Part shown: positions 18,246 through 27,122 of the stretch, piece after piece
Layout: each line of letters begins with the position of its first letter
Position numbering within the stretch: position 1 is the first letter of the stretch
Assembly (NCBI RefSeq): GCF_018459925.1
Contig: NZ_CP075371.1
Coordinates: 620,001-684,000, forward strand
Direction: 5' to 3'
DNA from: Nocardioides aquaticus
Lineage (GTDB): Bacteria > Actinomycetota > Actinomycetes > Propionibacteriales > Nocardioidaceae
Length of the DNA stretch: 64,000 bases
Notes under the pieces: generated by a model
Seen by the model: the letters and a program-made list of their open reading frames with translations, nothing else
Told to the model about the DNA's origin: nothing
Database searches by the model: none
Translations under genes and position numbers: made by a program

Positions 18246-20525
18246 GTGCTCGACACCGTCTCCGCCGCCGCCCAGGACCCCGACCGCGAGCAGCCGTTCG
18301 CCGAGCTCGGGCTCGCCCCCGACGAGTACGCCCGGATCCGCGAGATCCTCGGCCGCCGCCCCACCGGCAGCGAGCTGGCGATGTACTCGGTGATGTGGAG
18401 CGAGCACTGCTCCTACAAGTCCTCCAAGGTGCACCTCAAGCAGTTCTCCGAGATCCCCCAGGAGACGCCGGCCGGGCCGATGCTGGCCGGGATCGGCGAG
18501 AACGCCGGCGTGCTCGACATCGGGCAGGGGTACGCCGTCACGTTCAAGGTCGAGTCGCACAACCACCCGTCGTACGTCGAGCCGTACCAGGGCGCCGCGA
18601 CCGGCGTCGGCGGCATCGTCCGCGACATCCTGGCGATGGGCGCCCGCCCGGTCGCGGTGATGGACCCGCTGCGCTTCGGCCCGCTCGACGCCGAGGACAC
18701 CCGGCGGGTGCTGCCCGGGATCGTGGCCGGCGTCGGCGGCTACGGCAACTGCCTCGGCCTGCCCAACATCGGCGGGGAGGCCGTCTTCGACGCCTCCTAC
18801 CTCGGCAACCCGCTGGTCAACGCGCTGTGCGTCGGGGTTCTGCGCCACGAGGACCTCCACCTCGCGCAGGCCTCCGGCGAGGGCAACCAGGTGATCCTCT
18901 ACGGCGCGCGCACCGGCGGCGACGGCATCGGCGGCGCCTCGATCCTGGCCTCGGTGACCTTCGACGAGGACGGGCCCGCGAAGCGCCCCAGCGTGCAGGT
19001 CGGCGACCCGTTCATGGAGAAGCTGCTCATCGAGTGCACCCTCGAGCTCTTCGCCGCCGGCGTCGTGGCCGGGATCCAGGACTTCGGCGCGGCCGGCATC
19101 TCGTGCGCCACCTCCGAGCTGGCCGCGGCCGGCGACGGCGGCATGCACGTCGAGCTCGACAAGGTGCTGCTGCGCGACTCCTCGCTCTCGCCCGAGGAGA
19201 TCCTGATGAGCGAGAGCCAGGAGCGGATGATGGCGGTGGTCCACCCCGACCACGTCGCCACCTTCCTCGAGATCTGCGCGCGCTGGGACGTCGAGGCCAC
19301 CGTGGTCGGCGAGGTCACCGGCGACGAGCGGCTGCGCATCGACTGGCAGGGCGAGACCGTCGTCGACGTCGACCCCCGCACCGTCGCCCACGACGGCCCG
19401 GTCTACGAGCGGCCGCTGGCCCGCCCGGACTGGCAGGACGCGCTGCAGGCCGACCGCGCCGAGCTGCTGCCCCGCCCGGGCACCCCGGCCGAGCTGCGCG
19501 CGACCCTGCTGCGCCTGGTCGGCTCGCCGAACCTCTGCGACAAGTCCTGGATCACCGACCAGTACGACCGCTACGTCCGCGGCGACACCGTGCTCGCCCA
19601 GCCCTCCGACGGCGGCGTCCTGCGCATCGACGCCGAGTCCGGGCTCGGGGTCGCGCTGGCCACCGACGGCAACGGCCGCTTCGCGAAGCTGGACCCGTAC
19701 GCCGGCGCGCAGCTGGCCCTGGCCGAGGCGCACCGCAACGTCGCCACGGTCGGCGGCCGTCCGCTCGCGGTCAGCGACTGCCTGAACTTCGGCTCGCCCG
19801 AGGACCCGGCCGTGATGTGGCAGTTCGCCGAGGCCTGCCGGGGCCTGAAGGACGCCTGCCTGGCGCTCGGGACCCCCGTCACCGGCGGCAACGTCAGCCT
19901 CTACAACCAGACCGCCGAGACGGCCATCCTGCCCACGCCCGTCGTGGCCGTGCTGGGCGTGCTCGAGGACGTCGCCCGGCGTACGGCCTCGCACTTCGCC
20001 GGCGACGGCGAGACCGTCCTGCTCCTGGGCGACACCCGCGAGGAGCTCTCCGGCTCCGAGTGGGCCCACGTCGTGCACGACCACCTCGGGGGACTGCCGC
20101 CGCTGGTCGACCTGGGCGCCGAGCAGGCGCTGGCCGCGCTGCTGGTCGAGGCGTCGGCGGGCACGCTGCTGACCAGCGCGCACGACCTCTCCGACGGCGG
20201 CCTGGCCCAGACCCTGGTCGAGGCCTCGATCGGCGGACGCGGCGCCCGGGTCGGCTGCACCGTGGACGTCGGCGACGTGGCCGGGGGCGACCCCTTCGTC
20301 GCGCTCTTCTCGGAGTCTGCGGCCCGGTGCGTGGTCACGATCCCCGACTCCGGTGTCGAGGCGCTGGTCGCCCTGGCCGACCACCACGGCGTCCCGCTGA
20401 CCCGGCTCGGCACCACCGGGGGCGACGCGCTCGTGGTCCGGGCCGGCGGCGAGCCCGTCCTGGAGGTGCCGCTCGCGGAGCTGCACGTCACGTGGAGCGC
20501 GACACTGCCGGCCGTCCTGGGCTGA
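18246..20525 (+). CDS. purL: Phosphoribosylformylglycinamidine synthase, PurL subunit
   Basis: Synthetase subunit of FGAM synthase; uses ATP and ammonia delivered by PurQ. From GTG 18246 the protein has 759 residues, the length of the small (Bacillus-type) PurL, consistent with separate PurS and PurQ. Conserved segments are [94 protein letters not shown] and [14 protein letters not shown]. The start was chosen because the family N-terminus ([14 protein letters not shown]) follows within 20 residues. It ends at a strong hairpin. Confidence 0.96.
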   Translation: MLDTVSAAAQDPDREQPFAELGLAPDEYARIREILGRRPTGSELAMYSVMWSEHCSYKSSKVHLKQFSEIPQETPAGPMLAGIGENAGVLDIGQGYAVTFKVESHNHPSYVEPYQGAATGVGGIVRDILAMGARPVAVMDPLRFGPLDAEDTRRVLPGIVAGVGGYGNCLGLPNIGGEAVFDASYLGNPLVNALCVGVLRHEDLHLAQASGEGNQVILYGARTGGDGIGGASILASVTFDEDGPAKRPSVQVGDPFMEKLLIECTLELFAAGVVAGIQDFGAAGISCATSELAAAGDGGMHVELDKVLLRDSSLSPEEILMSESQERMMAVVHPDHVATFLEICARWDVEATVVGEVTGDERLRIDWQGETVVDVDPRTVAHDGPVYERPLARPDWQDALQADRAELLPRPGTPAELRATLLRLVGSPNLCDKSWITDQYDRYVRGDTVLAQPSDGGVLRIDAESGLGVALATDGNGRFAKLDPYAGAQLALAEAHRNVATVGGRPLAVSDCLNFGSPEDPAVMWQFAEACRGLKDACLALGTPVTGGNVSLYNQTAETAILPTPVVAVLGVLEDVARRTASHFAGDGETVLLLGDTREELSGSEWAHVVHDHLGGLPPLVDLGAEQALAALLVEASAGTLLTSAHDLSDGGLAQTLVEASIGGRGARVGCTVDVGDVAGGDPFVALFSESAARCVVTIPDSGVEALVALADHHGVPLTRLGTTGGDALVVRAGGEPVLEVPLAELHVTWSATLPAVLG

Positions 20526-20538
20526 GGGTCGGTCAGCT

Positions 20539-20599
20539 GGCCCGGGACGTCATCCAGAAGCGTGGCGACGTCCCCACCGTTCGTATGACGTCCCGGGCC
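20539..20599. terminator. 15-bp perfect inverted repeat between purL and convergent gene
   Basis: GGCCCGGGACGTCAT (20539-20553) and ATGACGTCCCGGGCC (20585-20599) are perfectly complementary around a 31-nt loop that itself contains a GTGG/CCAC pair. It lies in the convergent gap 14 bp after the purL stop, so it fits a bidirectional terminator. There is no U-run, as is common in high-GC actinobacteria. Confidence 0.7.
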
Positions 20600-20615
20600 T
20601 AGGCGGGACCGGGAC

Positions 20616-21464
20616 TCAGGCGAAGACACCGCCGGGGAACGCCCCGGCGGCGACGGCCTGCTTGGCGAACGGGCGGGCCAGCTCGCGCAGCCGGGTGGCC
20701 TTCTCCTCGCCCAGCGCCGCCCAGGGGGCGAGGCCGAGGCGGTCGGTCTCGGCCTCGACCTGCGTACGCAGCGCCGTGCCGTCGTCGGTCAGGTCGCCGC
20801 CGGGCGTCATCAGCCCCCGGTCGGTCAGCGCGTCGACGCTGGCCTGCCACTCCTCGGCCGACCAGCCGCGGGTGGCCTGGGCGGCCGCCACGGTGAAGCC
20901 CTTGCCGGTGGCGGTGTGGCTGACCAGGGCCTCGCGGCCGCTGAGCCCGGCGTGCAGGAGCGCGGCCACGTGGCCGTCGCCGCGGTGCTCGCGCACAAGG
21001 GTCAGCGCGTGGAACAGCACGAGGTGCGGCTCCTCGGGCCAGGCCATGTCGGCGTGCGCGGCGTGCAGGGCGCGCCCCTCGGGCGTGCAGCCCTCGGCGA
21101 GCTCCCGGGCGATCCCGGCGGCCTCGAGCATCTCGGCGGAGCCGAGGACGTCGTCGCCGAGCAGGTGCCGGTAGGCGGCGTCGACGCCGCGGTAGCGGGC
21201 CTCGTGGACGTCCTCGGGCGAGGCGATCTCCCAGGCCGAGGGGATGAAGTGGCCGACCAGCGAGGGGTTGAAGACGTAGAAGGTCGCGGTGACAGGGCCG
21301 CCCCCGACGCGGCCCATCGGGGCGGCGCGGCCGGCGAAGTAGCACATCCGGCCCTTGCGGAGCCCGAGGTCGACCAGGGAGGACTCGACCTCCGCGGAGA
21401 AGTAGCAGAGGGCGTGCAGGGTCTCGAGGGAGCGGGCGGTGCGTCCGGCGTCGTGGGCGTCCAT
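20616..21464 (-). CDS. SCO6745-family protein
   Basis: A 282-residue protein that resembles the actinobacterial SCO6745 family: ETLHALCYFSAEVESSL at the N-terminus, CYFAGRAAPMGRVGGGPVTATFYVFNPSLVGHFIPSAWEIASPE, then LLHAGLSGREALVSHTATGKGF and WSAEEWQASVDALTDRGL (winged-helix-like). Function is not known to me; helix content and the C-terminal region resemble a MarR-like helical fold. The start at ATG 21464 skips a longer reading that would cross the divergent promoter region and its palindrome. Confidence 0.72.
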   Translation of the reverse strand: MDAHDAGRTARSLETLHALCYFSAEVESSLVDLGLRKGRMCYFAGRAAPMGRVGGGPVTATFYVFNPSLVGHFIPSAWEIASPEDVHEARYRGVDAAYRHLLGDDVLGSAEMLEAAGIARELAEGCTPEGRALHAAHADMAWPEEPHLVLFHALTLVREHRGDGHVAALLHAGLSGREALVSHTATGKGFTVAAAQATRGWSAEEWQASVDALTDRGLMTPGGDLTDDGTALRTQVEAETDRLGLAPWAALGEEKATRLRELARPFAKQAVAAGAFPGGVFA

Positions 21465-21534
21465 GGGCACATGTGTACACGCAGCGACCGCTGCCGTCCC
21501 ACGCCCGCCTCCCCGGTGCGGACCACTCGGTTCA

Positions 21535-21548
21535 TTGCCGATCGGCAA
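21535..21548. promoter_or_regulatory. 14-bp perfect palindrome, candidate operator
   Basis: TTGCCGATCGGCAA lies in the 125-bp divergent gap between the SCO6745-family gene (start 21464) and the methyltransferase gene (start 21590). A further TTTGCCGG follows at 21554-21561, and the palindrome GTGTACAC lies at 21473-21480 next to the minus-strand start. No regulator gene is adjacent. Confidence 0.45.
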
Positions 21549-21589
21549 CAGAGTTTGCCGGGGGCGCCGGCGCAGGGCAGGCTCGCAGG

Positions 21590-22255
21590 ATGAGCGACGC
21601 GCAGCCCACCGACCCGCCGGACGACGCCGAGATGCGGCGGCTCTTCTTCGAGAGCCCCGCCTGGGACGAGCGGTACGCCGCCACCGACCGGATCTGGAGC
21701 GGGCGGGTCAACCCGGTGCTGGCCACCGAGGCCGCGTCGCTCACGCCGGGCCGTGCGCTCGACGTGGGGAGCGGGGAGGGCGGCGACGCGATCTGGCTCG
21801 CGACGCAGGGCTGGGAGGTCGTCGGGCTCGAGTTCAGCCGGGTCGCCCGCGAGCGCGCCGCCCAGCACGCCACCGACGCCGGGGTGGCCGACCGGACGAC
21901 CTGGCGCGACGCCGACGTGCGCACCTGGGAGCCCGGCGAGGAGCGCTGGGACCTGGTCACCTCGCACTTCTTCCACCAGCCCGACCAGCGCCTGCCTGAC
22001 GTCGCACGACGCCTCGCCGGCGCGGTCGCCCCGGGCGGCACGCTGCTCGTCGTCGGGCACCACCCCGCCGACCTGGGCACCGGCGCGCGGCACGGCGACC
22101 CGACGTGGCTCTTCACCGCCGAGGAGCTCGTGCCCGCCCTGGACCAGGACGCCTTCGAGCTCGAGGCCGTGGAGGCCCGCACGCGCACCGGCGCGCACCC
22201 CGACGGCGGCACGGCCGACTTCACCGACGCCGTCCTGCGGGCCCGCCGCCGCTGA
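21590..22255 (+). CDS. SAM-dependent class I methyltransferase
   Basis: A 221-residue soluble enzyme. The SAM-binding core is visible: motif I ALDVGSGEGGDAIWLA (about 56-71), acidic loop VVGLEFS, motif II region TWRDADVRTW and WDLVTSHFFHQP, then GGTLLVVGHHPADLG. The N-terminal FFESPAWDERYAATDRIWSGRVN resembles the tellurite-resistance/thiopurine-type subgroup (TehB/TPMT-like), but substrate is not predictable. ATG 21590 follows GCAGG at a fair distance. It is divergent from the SCO6745-family gene. Confidence 0.82.
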   Translation: MSDAQPTDPPDDAEMRRLFFESPAWDERYAATDRIWSGRVNPVLATEAASLTPGRALDVGSGEGGDAIWLATQGWEVVGLEFSRVARERAAQHATDAGVADRTTWRDADVRTWEPGEERWDLVTSHFFHQPDQRLPDVARRLAGAVAPGGTLLVVGHHPADLGTGARHGDPTWLFTAEELVPALDQDAFELEAVEARTRTGAHPDGGTADFTDAVLRARRR

Positions 22256-22354
22256 CGCCCCGCCGGCGCGCCGGTGACTCCCGGTCGTCGGCGCGGTCGG
22301 AGAGGATGAGGCGCCCGCCACCCGGAGCGGGCGCCCACGACCGGGAGGACCCCC

Positions 22355-22930
22355 ATGGGACGCATCGTCGCCTGCTTCTTCACCACCGTCGACGGGGTTG
22401 TGGAGTCGCCCCACGAGTGGCACTTCCCCTACTTCGACGAGGCCATGGGGCGCGCGGTCGAGCAGGTCACCAACGAGGCCTCGGCCTACCTGATGGGCCG
22501 CACGCTCTACGACCAGTGGTCGCAGTACTGGCCGGGCAACACCACCGACGACTTCGGCGACTTCATCAACCCGATCGCCAAGTACGTCGTCTCGTCGACG
22601 CTCACGCAGGCCGACTGGGAGAACACGACGGTGATCCCGGGCGACGACGCCGCGCGCCGGGTCGCCGAGCTGAAGGCGACGACGACCGGCACGATCGCCA
22701 TGTCGGGCTGCGCGACCACCGTGCGCTGGTTGCTCGCCGAGGGCCTCCTGGACGAGCTGGTGCTGCTGGTCGACCCGATCGCCGTCGGCACGGGCGCGCG
22801 GCTCTTCGAGGACGGCGACCGCACCCCGTTGACCCTGCTCTCGAGCGAGGCGTTCGACACCGGCGTGCTGCACCTGCGCTACGCACCGGCGCCGCGGGTC
22901 GCCGAGCCGGCCGCGGGCCCGGCATCATGA
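22355..22930 (+). CDS. Dihydrofolate reductase-family (RibD C-terminal) protein
   Basis: A 191-residue protein of the RibD C-terminal/DHFR-like superfamily, NAD(P)H-dependent reductases of varied or unknown substrate. Motifs: MGRIVACFFTTVDGVVESPHEW at the N-terminus, AYLMGRTLYDQW (about 48), KYVVSSTL, and MSGCATTVRWLLAEGLLDELVLLVDPIAVGTGARLF in the C-terminal half, all family-typical. It is not the housekeeping folA. ATG 22355 is preceded by GGGAGGACCCCC. The arfB gene starts 4 bp after its stop. Confidence 0.85.
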   Translation: MGRIVACFFTTVDGVVESPHEWHFPYFDEAMGRAVEQVTNEASAYLMGRTLYDQWSQYWPGNTTDDFGDFINPIAKYVVSSTLTQADWENTTVIPGDDAARRVAELKATTTGTIAMSGCATTVRWLLAEGLLDELVLLVDPIAVGTGARLFEDGDRTPLTLLSSEAFDTGVLHLRYAPAPRVAEPAAGPAS

Positions 22931-22934
22931 GGGG

Positions 22935-23363
22935 ATGCCCGACGACCTCGCGGTGACCAGGTCGCTGGTCATCCCCGCCGCGGAGCTGCGCGAGCGCTTC
23001 TCGCGCAGCTCCGGGCCGGGCGGTCAGGGCGTCAACACCGCCGACAGCCGGGTCGAGCTGAGCTGGGACGTCGCGGGCTCGGCCGTGCTGACCCCCACCC
23101 AGCGCTCCCGCCTGCTGGAGCACCTCGCGCCCCGGCTGGTCGACGGGACGCTCACCCTCGCGGCCAGCGAGCACCGCACCCAGCTGGCCAACCGGCGCGC
23201 CGCCCGCGAGCGCCTCACGGCCCTGGTGCGCGACGCCGCCGCGCCGCCCCCGCCGCCACGTCGGGCGACGCGACCCACCCGCGGCTCCCAGCGCCGCCGG
23301 CTCGACACCAAGAAGCAGCGCGGCGAGGTCAAGCGGGGCCGTCGCGGCGGCGGGTGGGACTGA
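22935..23363 (+). CDS. arfB: Alternative ribosome-rescue factor ArfB-like peptidyl-tRNA hydrolase
   Basis: Releases nascent chains from ribosomes stalled without a stop codon. The 142-residue protein carries the catalytic GGQ motif (SSGPGGQGVNTADSRVEL, GGQ at residues 29-31). The C-terminal tail is highly basic and ends in a run of Arg/Lys (RRRLDTKKQRGEVKRGRRGG) that in ArfB enters the empty mRNA channel. Length fits ArfB rather than the about 350-residue RF1/RF2. The upstream gene ends 4 bp before its start. Confidence 0.92.
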   Translation: MPDDLAVTRSLVIPAAELRERFSRSSGPGGQGVNTADSRVELSWDVAGSAVLTPTQRSRLLEHLAPRLVDGTLTLAASEHRTQLANRRAARERLTALVRDAAAPPPPPRRATRPTRGSQRRRLDTKKQRGEVKRGRRGGGWD

Positions 23364-23392
23364 CGGTCGTCCGCGCCTGGTTCACTCCCCGG

Positions 23393-24253
23393 GTGAGCCC
23401 GATGCGTCGCCGTACGCTCCTGCGCGGTCTGGGCCTGCTGGCCGGCGCGGGCGCGGTCGGCGGCCTGAGCAGCTGTGGAGACGACCCCGTGCCCCCACCC
23501 CCGCCCACCAGCCCCGACGGCCTCCCGCAGGGCCGGCTGACCTACGGCGACGACCCCAGCCAGTACGCCGAGCTGTCCCGCCCGGCCGGTGAGCCGCGCG
23601 GCGTGGTCGTGGTGCTCCACGGCGGGTTCTGGCGCGCGGAGTACGGCCTCGACCTCGGCCGGCCGCTGGCCGCGGACCTGACCGGGCGGGGCTGGGTGAC
23701 CCTCAACGTCGAGTACCGCCGGGTCGGCGACGGCGGGGGAGTGCCCGAGACGCTGGACGACGTCGCCGCCGCGATCGACCTGCTCGCCCGGACCGACCTC
23801 GGCCTCGACCTGACGACCGTGGTGACCCTGGGCCACTCCGCCGGCGGCCACCTCGCCGCCTGGGCGGCCTCCCGCGGACGCGACGAGCGCTGGGCCGGCG
23901 GGGTGGACGTGACCGCGGTGGTCAGCCAGGCCGGCGTGCTCGACCTGCGCGCCGCCGCCGAGGAGGGGGTGGGCGGCAGTGCGGTCGAGGACCTGCTGGG
24001 CCACCCGTACGGCCCCGACGACGCGATCGTCGACCCGGCCCGCCAGGTCCCGCTGGACGTGCCGGTCTGGTGCGTGCACGGCACCTCCGACCCGATCGTG
24101 CCCCCGTCGCAGTCGGTCGGCTACGTCGAGGCGGCGACCGCCGCGGGCGCGGAGGCCACGCTGGTCGAGGTCGACGGCGACCACTTCACCGTCATCGACG
24201 TCTCCTCGACGGCGTGGGCGCGCACGGTCGAGGTGCTCGACTCCCTCGGCTGA
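23393..24253 (+). CDS. Exported alpha/beta-hydrolase lipoprotein, kynurenine-formamidase-like
   Basis: A 286-residue alpha/beta hydrolase. From GTG 23393 the N-terminus reads VSPMRRRTLLRGLGLLAG, a Tat-like RR motif plus hydrophobic stretch, ending in a lipobox (GLSSC, Cys about residue 30). The catalytic domain shows the oxyanion motif VVLHGGFWRAEYG, the nucleophile elbow TLGHSAGGHLAAW, the acid in VHGTSDPIVP and the His in EVDGDHFTVID. The HGGxW signature is shared with kynurenine formamidases/esterases. No tryptophan-pathway genes are nearby, so the substrate is left open. ATG 23402 is an alternative start. Confidence 0.82.
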   Translation: MSPMRRRTLLRGLGLLAGAGAVGGLSSCGDDPVPPPPPTSPDGLPQGRLTYGDDPSQYAELSRPAGEPRGVVVVLHGGFWRAEYGLDLGRPLAADLTGRGWVTLNVEYRRVGDGGGVPETLDDVAAAIDLLARTDLGLDLTTVVTLGHSAGGHLAAWAASRGRDERWAGGVDVTAVVSQAGVLDLRAAAEEGVGGSAVEDLLGHPYGPDDAIVDPARQVPLDVPVWCVHGTSDPIVPPSQSVGYVEAATAAGAEATLVEVDGDHFTVIDVSSTAWARTVEVLDSLG

Positions 24254-24271
24254 GCGCGTCGCGGCGGTCGC

Positions 24272-25129
24272 CTACCAAGACCCCGTCGTGCGCCGCCGCG
24301 ACTCCGGGCCCGGCCCGGGCTGGCAGTGCGGGCACCACCACGTACGCCGGTTGCCGGGGTCGTTCTCGAGCTCGGCCACCATCTGCACCTGGGTGCCGCA
24401 GCGCAGGCACGGCCGCCGCTGGCGACCGGAGACCCAGTGCGTCTCGCCGCGGGTGCCGAGGCCGGTGGTGACCTGGTAGGCGCCCTCGACGGTCGCGGAG
24501 CGCCGCAGCGCGAGCGCGGCCCGGTCGACCAGGCGGACGAGGTCGACGCCGCCCACCGGCGTCCACGGGCTGACCCCGGTCAGGTAGGCCAGCTCGTTGG
24601 CCCACAGGTTGCCCAGCCCGGCCATCCGGGTCTGGTCGAGCAGCGCGGTGACCAGCGGGCGGTCCGGGTCGGCGGCGAGGCGTCGTACGGCGGCCGCGGC
24701 GTCCCAGTCCGGCCGCAGCGGGTCCGGCCCGAGGTGGCCCACGAGGCGGTCCTCGTCGCGGGTGCGGACGAGGTCCAGCTGGTGCAGCCGCCGCCCCCAC
24801 CCGGTGCCTCCGGTGGTCTCCAGGACCACGCGGACCTCGTTCATCAGCCGGGTCGGCAACCGCTTGCCCGGCCCGGTCACCGACCACTCGCCGTCCATCA
24901 GCAGGTGGGAGTGCAGCGTCACGGGCTCGGGGTCGACGCCGTCCGGCGGACCGGCGTCGAAGCGGGTCAGCAGGTGCTTGCCGTACGTCGCGTGCTCGAC
25001 CAGGGTGCGCCCGGTCAGGTCGCGGGTGGCCAGCCGCGGCACGCGCAGGTCGGTCCGCACGACGCGCTGCCCGCGCAGCCGGCGGTCGAGCCGCCGCGCG
25101 AGCTTGTAGACGCTGTCGCCCTCCGGCAC
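24272..25129 (-). CDS. Fpg/Nei-family DNA glycosylase (endonuclease VIII-like)
   Basis: Base-excision repair glycosylase/AP lyase for oxidised bases. From GTG 25129 the mature protein begins with catalytic Pro2-Glu3 (MPEGDSVYKLARRL), which fixes the start. It has GKHLLTRF (catalytic Lys region), the H2TH domain (ALLDQTRMAGLGNLWANELAYLTGVSP, about 170-196) and a C-terminal zinc finger CLRC...CPHC (about 250-272). EGDS rather than ELPE places it with Nei/Nei2 rather than Fpg. The C-terminal tail is basic. It is convergent with the lipoprotein hydrolase gene. Confidence 0.92.
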   Translation of the reverse strand: MPEGDSVYKLARRLDRRLRGQRVVRTDLRVPRLATRDLTGRTLVEHATYGKHLLTRFDAGPPDGVDPEPVTLHSHLLMDGEWSVTGPGKRLPTRLMNEVRVVLETTGGTGWGRRLHQLDLVRTRDEDRLVGHLGPDPLRPDWDAAAAVRRLAADPDRPLVTALLDQTRMAGLGNLWANELAYLTGVSPWTPVGGVDLVRLVDRAALALRRSATVEGAYQVTTGLGTRGETHWVSGRQRRPCLRCGTQVQMVAELENDPGNRRTWWCPHCQPGPGPESRRRTTGSW

Positions 25130-25180
25130 CCCGCCAGTCAACCAGCGCGCCGGCGGGGCCCGTCCCACCCGCCCGGGCCG

Positions 25181-25242
25181 CCGGAACCGTCACCTCGAGG
25201 CGCCGCGAGCGTCATCTCGGCTGTCCGCGAGCGTCATCTCGG
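25181..25242 (-). repeat. Dispersed 22-bp-period element, copy 5 (three units)
   Basis: In reverse orientation: units at 25181-25198 (diverged), 25203-25220 (exact) and 25225-25242 (exact). Spacers on the plus strand are GGCG and CTGT. It lies between divergent gene starts, one of only two copies in such a position. Confidence 0.95.
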
Positions 25243-25261
25243 CGGAGGGCAGACTGGGGGA

Positions 25262-25621
25262 GTGCCCGCCCGTCTGCGCCTCCTCGACCCGACCACCGTC
25301 GCCGCCGCGCTGGCCCGGCTGCACGCCGGCGAGGAGGAGAAGGGCGACCGGCGGCTGCTGGTCAAGCACTACCTCGCGGTGCTCGAGGACCGGGTGCCGG
25401 GACGCTCCGTCGAGGTACGGGTCCCGCCGTACGCCGCGGTCCAGGCCGTCCCGGGCGTGCGGCACACCCGGGGCACCCCGCCGGCCGTGGTGGAGACCGA
25501 CGGCGGCACCTGGATCGACCTGGCCAGCGGCGCGACCACCTGGGCGGAGGCCGAGGCGGCCGGGCTGATCCGCGCCTCGGGCCAGCGCGCCGACCTCGCG
25601 CCGTACCTGCCCCTCACCTGA
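25262..25621 (+). CDS. Sterol-carrier-family protein (bacterial SCP-like)
   Basis: A 119-residue protein matching the actinobacterial sterol carrier family found near purine genes. Diagnostic segments are VPGRSVEVRVPPYAAVQAVPGVRHTRGTPPAVVETDGGTWIDLASG and LIRASGQRADLAPYLPL at the C-terminus. It would bind a hydrophobic ligand; physiological role unknown. GTG 25262 was chosen because upstream readings pass through repeat copy 5. An M20 dipeptidase gene follows 27 bp downstream. Confidence 0.82.
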   Translation: MPARLRLLDPTTVAAALARLHAGEEEKGDRRLLVKHYLAVLEDRVPGRSVEVRVPPYAAVQAVPGVRHTRGTPPAVVETDGGTWIDLASGATTWAEAEAAGLIRASGQRADLAPYLPLT

Positions 25622-25648
25622 GCCGCCGCGCTGGCTAGCGTGGGCGTC

Positions 25649-27037
25649 ATGAGCACCGACAGCCCCGCCGACGACCAGACCAGCGACCTCCGAGCCCGCG
25701 TCCAGGACCTGCTGCCCGGGCTGCGCGCCGACCTCGAGGACCTGGTCCGGATCGAGTCGGTCAGCGCCGACCCCGCCCGCGCCGGGGAGGTGCGCCGCAG
25801 CGCCGAGGCCGTCGCGACGCTGCTGCGGGCCGAGGACTTCGACCGGGTCGACGTGGTCTCCGTGGACGACGGCGCCCCCGCGGTGATCGCGCACAAGGCC
25901 GGGCCGGCCGGCGCACCGACGGTGCTGCTCTACGCCCACCACGACGTCCAGCCCGAGAACGACCACGCCGACTGGGACAGCCCGCCGTTCGAGCCGACCG
26001 AGCGGGACTCGCCGACGGGTCGCCGCCTCTTCGCCCGCGGCGCGGCCGACGACAAGGCCGGGATCGTGGCCCACCTCGGCGCCGCCCGCGTCTTCGGCGC
26101 GGAGCTGCCGGTCAACCTCACGGTCTTCGTCGAGGGCGAGGAGGAGGTCGGCTCCGAGACGTTGCCGGCGCTGCTGGCCGAGCACCGCGAGCGGCTGGCC
26201 GCCGACGTGATCGTGATCGCGGACTCGGGCAACTGGGACGTCGGCGTCCCCGCCCTGACCACCAGCCTGCGCGGGCTGGTCCGGATGGACGTCACCGTGC
26301 GCACCCTCACCCACGCCGTGCACTCCGGCATGTGGGGCGGGCTGGTGCCGGACGCGCTGATGGCGCTGACCCGGCTGCTGGCGAGCCTGCACGACGACGA
26401 GGGCAACGTGGCGGTGGCCGGGCTGCATGCCGGCCCCGCCGCCGACGTCGACTACCCCGAGGAGCGGCTGCGGGCGGAGTCCGGCGCCACCGCCGACGTG
26501 CACTGGATCGGCTCCGGCAGCGCCGTCGAGCGGCTCTGGACCAAGCCGTCGCTGTCGATCACCGGCCTGGACGCCCCGAAGGTCGAGGGCGCCAGCAACA
26601 CCCTCGTCCCGGCTGCGCGGGCCCGGATCAGCATGCGGATCGCGCCCGGCGACACCACCGCGTCGGCCGTGACGGCGCTGCGTTCCCACCTCGAGCAGCA
26701 CGTGCCGTGGGGCGCCACGCTCGACGCGGTGGTCACCGACACCGGGGAGGCCACGCAGATCGACGCGAGCGGACCGGCGTACGACGCCGCGCGCGAGGCG
26801 TTCGCGGAGGCCTGGGACGGCACCCGTCCGGTGGACATGGGCGTGGGCGGGTCGATCCCGTTCATCGCGGAGTTCCTCGAGACCTTCCCCCAGGCCAGCG
26901 TCCTGGTGACCGGGGTCGAGGACCCCGACACCCGCGCCCACGGCGCCAACGAGGGCCTGCACCTGGCCGAGTTCGAGCGGGTGGTTCTGGCCGAGGCGCT
27001 GCTCCTGGCGCGTCTGGGGCGAGGCGCCGGCGGCTGA
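25649..27037 (+). CDS. M20-family dipeptidase (metallopeptidase)
   Basis: A 462-residue cytoplasmic zinc dipeptidase. M20 metal ligands are visible in LLYAHHDVQP (His-x-Asp, about 91-98), GAADDKAGIVAHLGA (bridging Asp), FVEGEEEVGSETLP (catalytic Glu pair), VIADSGNWDVG, and the C-terminal His in DPDTRAHGANEGLHL. The dimerisation domain lies between about residues 205 and 330. ATG 25649 is favoured over 25640. Co-directional and close behind the sterol-carrier gene. Confidence 0.9.
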   Translation: MSTDSPADDQTSDLRARVQDLLPGLRADLEDLVRIESVSADPARAGEVRRSAEAVATLLRAEDFDRVDVVSVDDGAPAVIAHKAGPAGAPTVLLYAHHDVQPENDHADWDSPPFEPTERDSPTGRRLFARGAADDKAGIVAHLGAARVFGAELPVNLTVFVEGEEEVGSETLPALLAEHRERLAADVIVIADSGNWDVGVPALTTSLRGLVRMDVTVRTLTHAVHSGMWGGLVPDALMALTRLLASLHDDEGNVAVAGLHAGPAADVDYPEERLRAESGATADVHWIGSGSAVERLWTKPSLSITGLDAPKVEGASNTLVPAARARISMRIAPGDTTASAVTALRSHLEQHVPWGATLDAVVTDTGEATQIDASGPAYDAAREAFAEAWDGTRPVDMGVGGSIPFIAEFLETFPQASVLVTGVEDPDTRAHGANEGLHLAEFERVVLAEALLLARLGRGAGG

Positions 27038-27116
27038 TCTCACGGGGTGAGACGCTTTACAGATCGCGTGACCTTGTAACGGTCGTCACGTTAACTCCGG
27101 TTAACCGATCGGGAGG
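27038..27116 (+). promoter_or_regulatory. AT-richer leader of the molybdenum hydroxylase operon with nested palindromes
   Basis: A TCTCAC-GGG-GTGAGA hairpin (27038-27052) sits just after the dipeptidase stop. Then come TAACG-N7-CGTTA (27077-27093) and the palindromes GTTAAC (27090-27095) and GGTTAACC (27099-27106), immediately before a GGGAGG ribosome site (27111-27116). The sites look like operators, but no regulator gene is adjacent. Confidence 0.4.
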
Positions 27117-27122
27117 TCCCCC

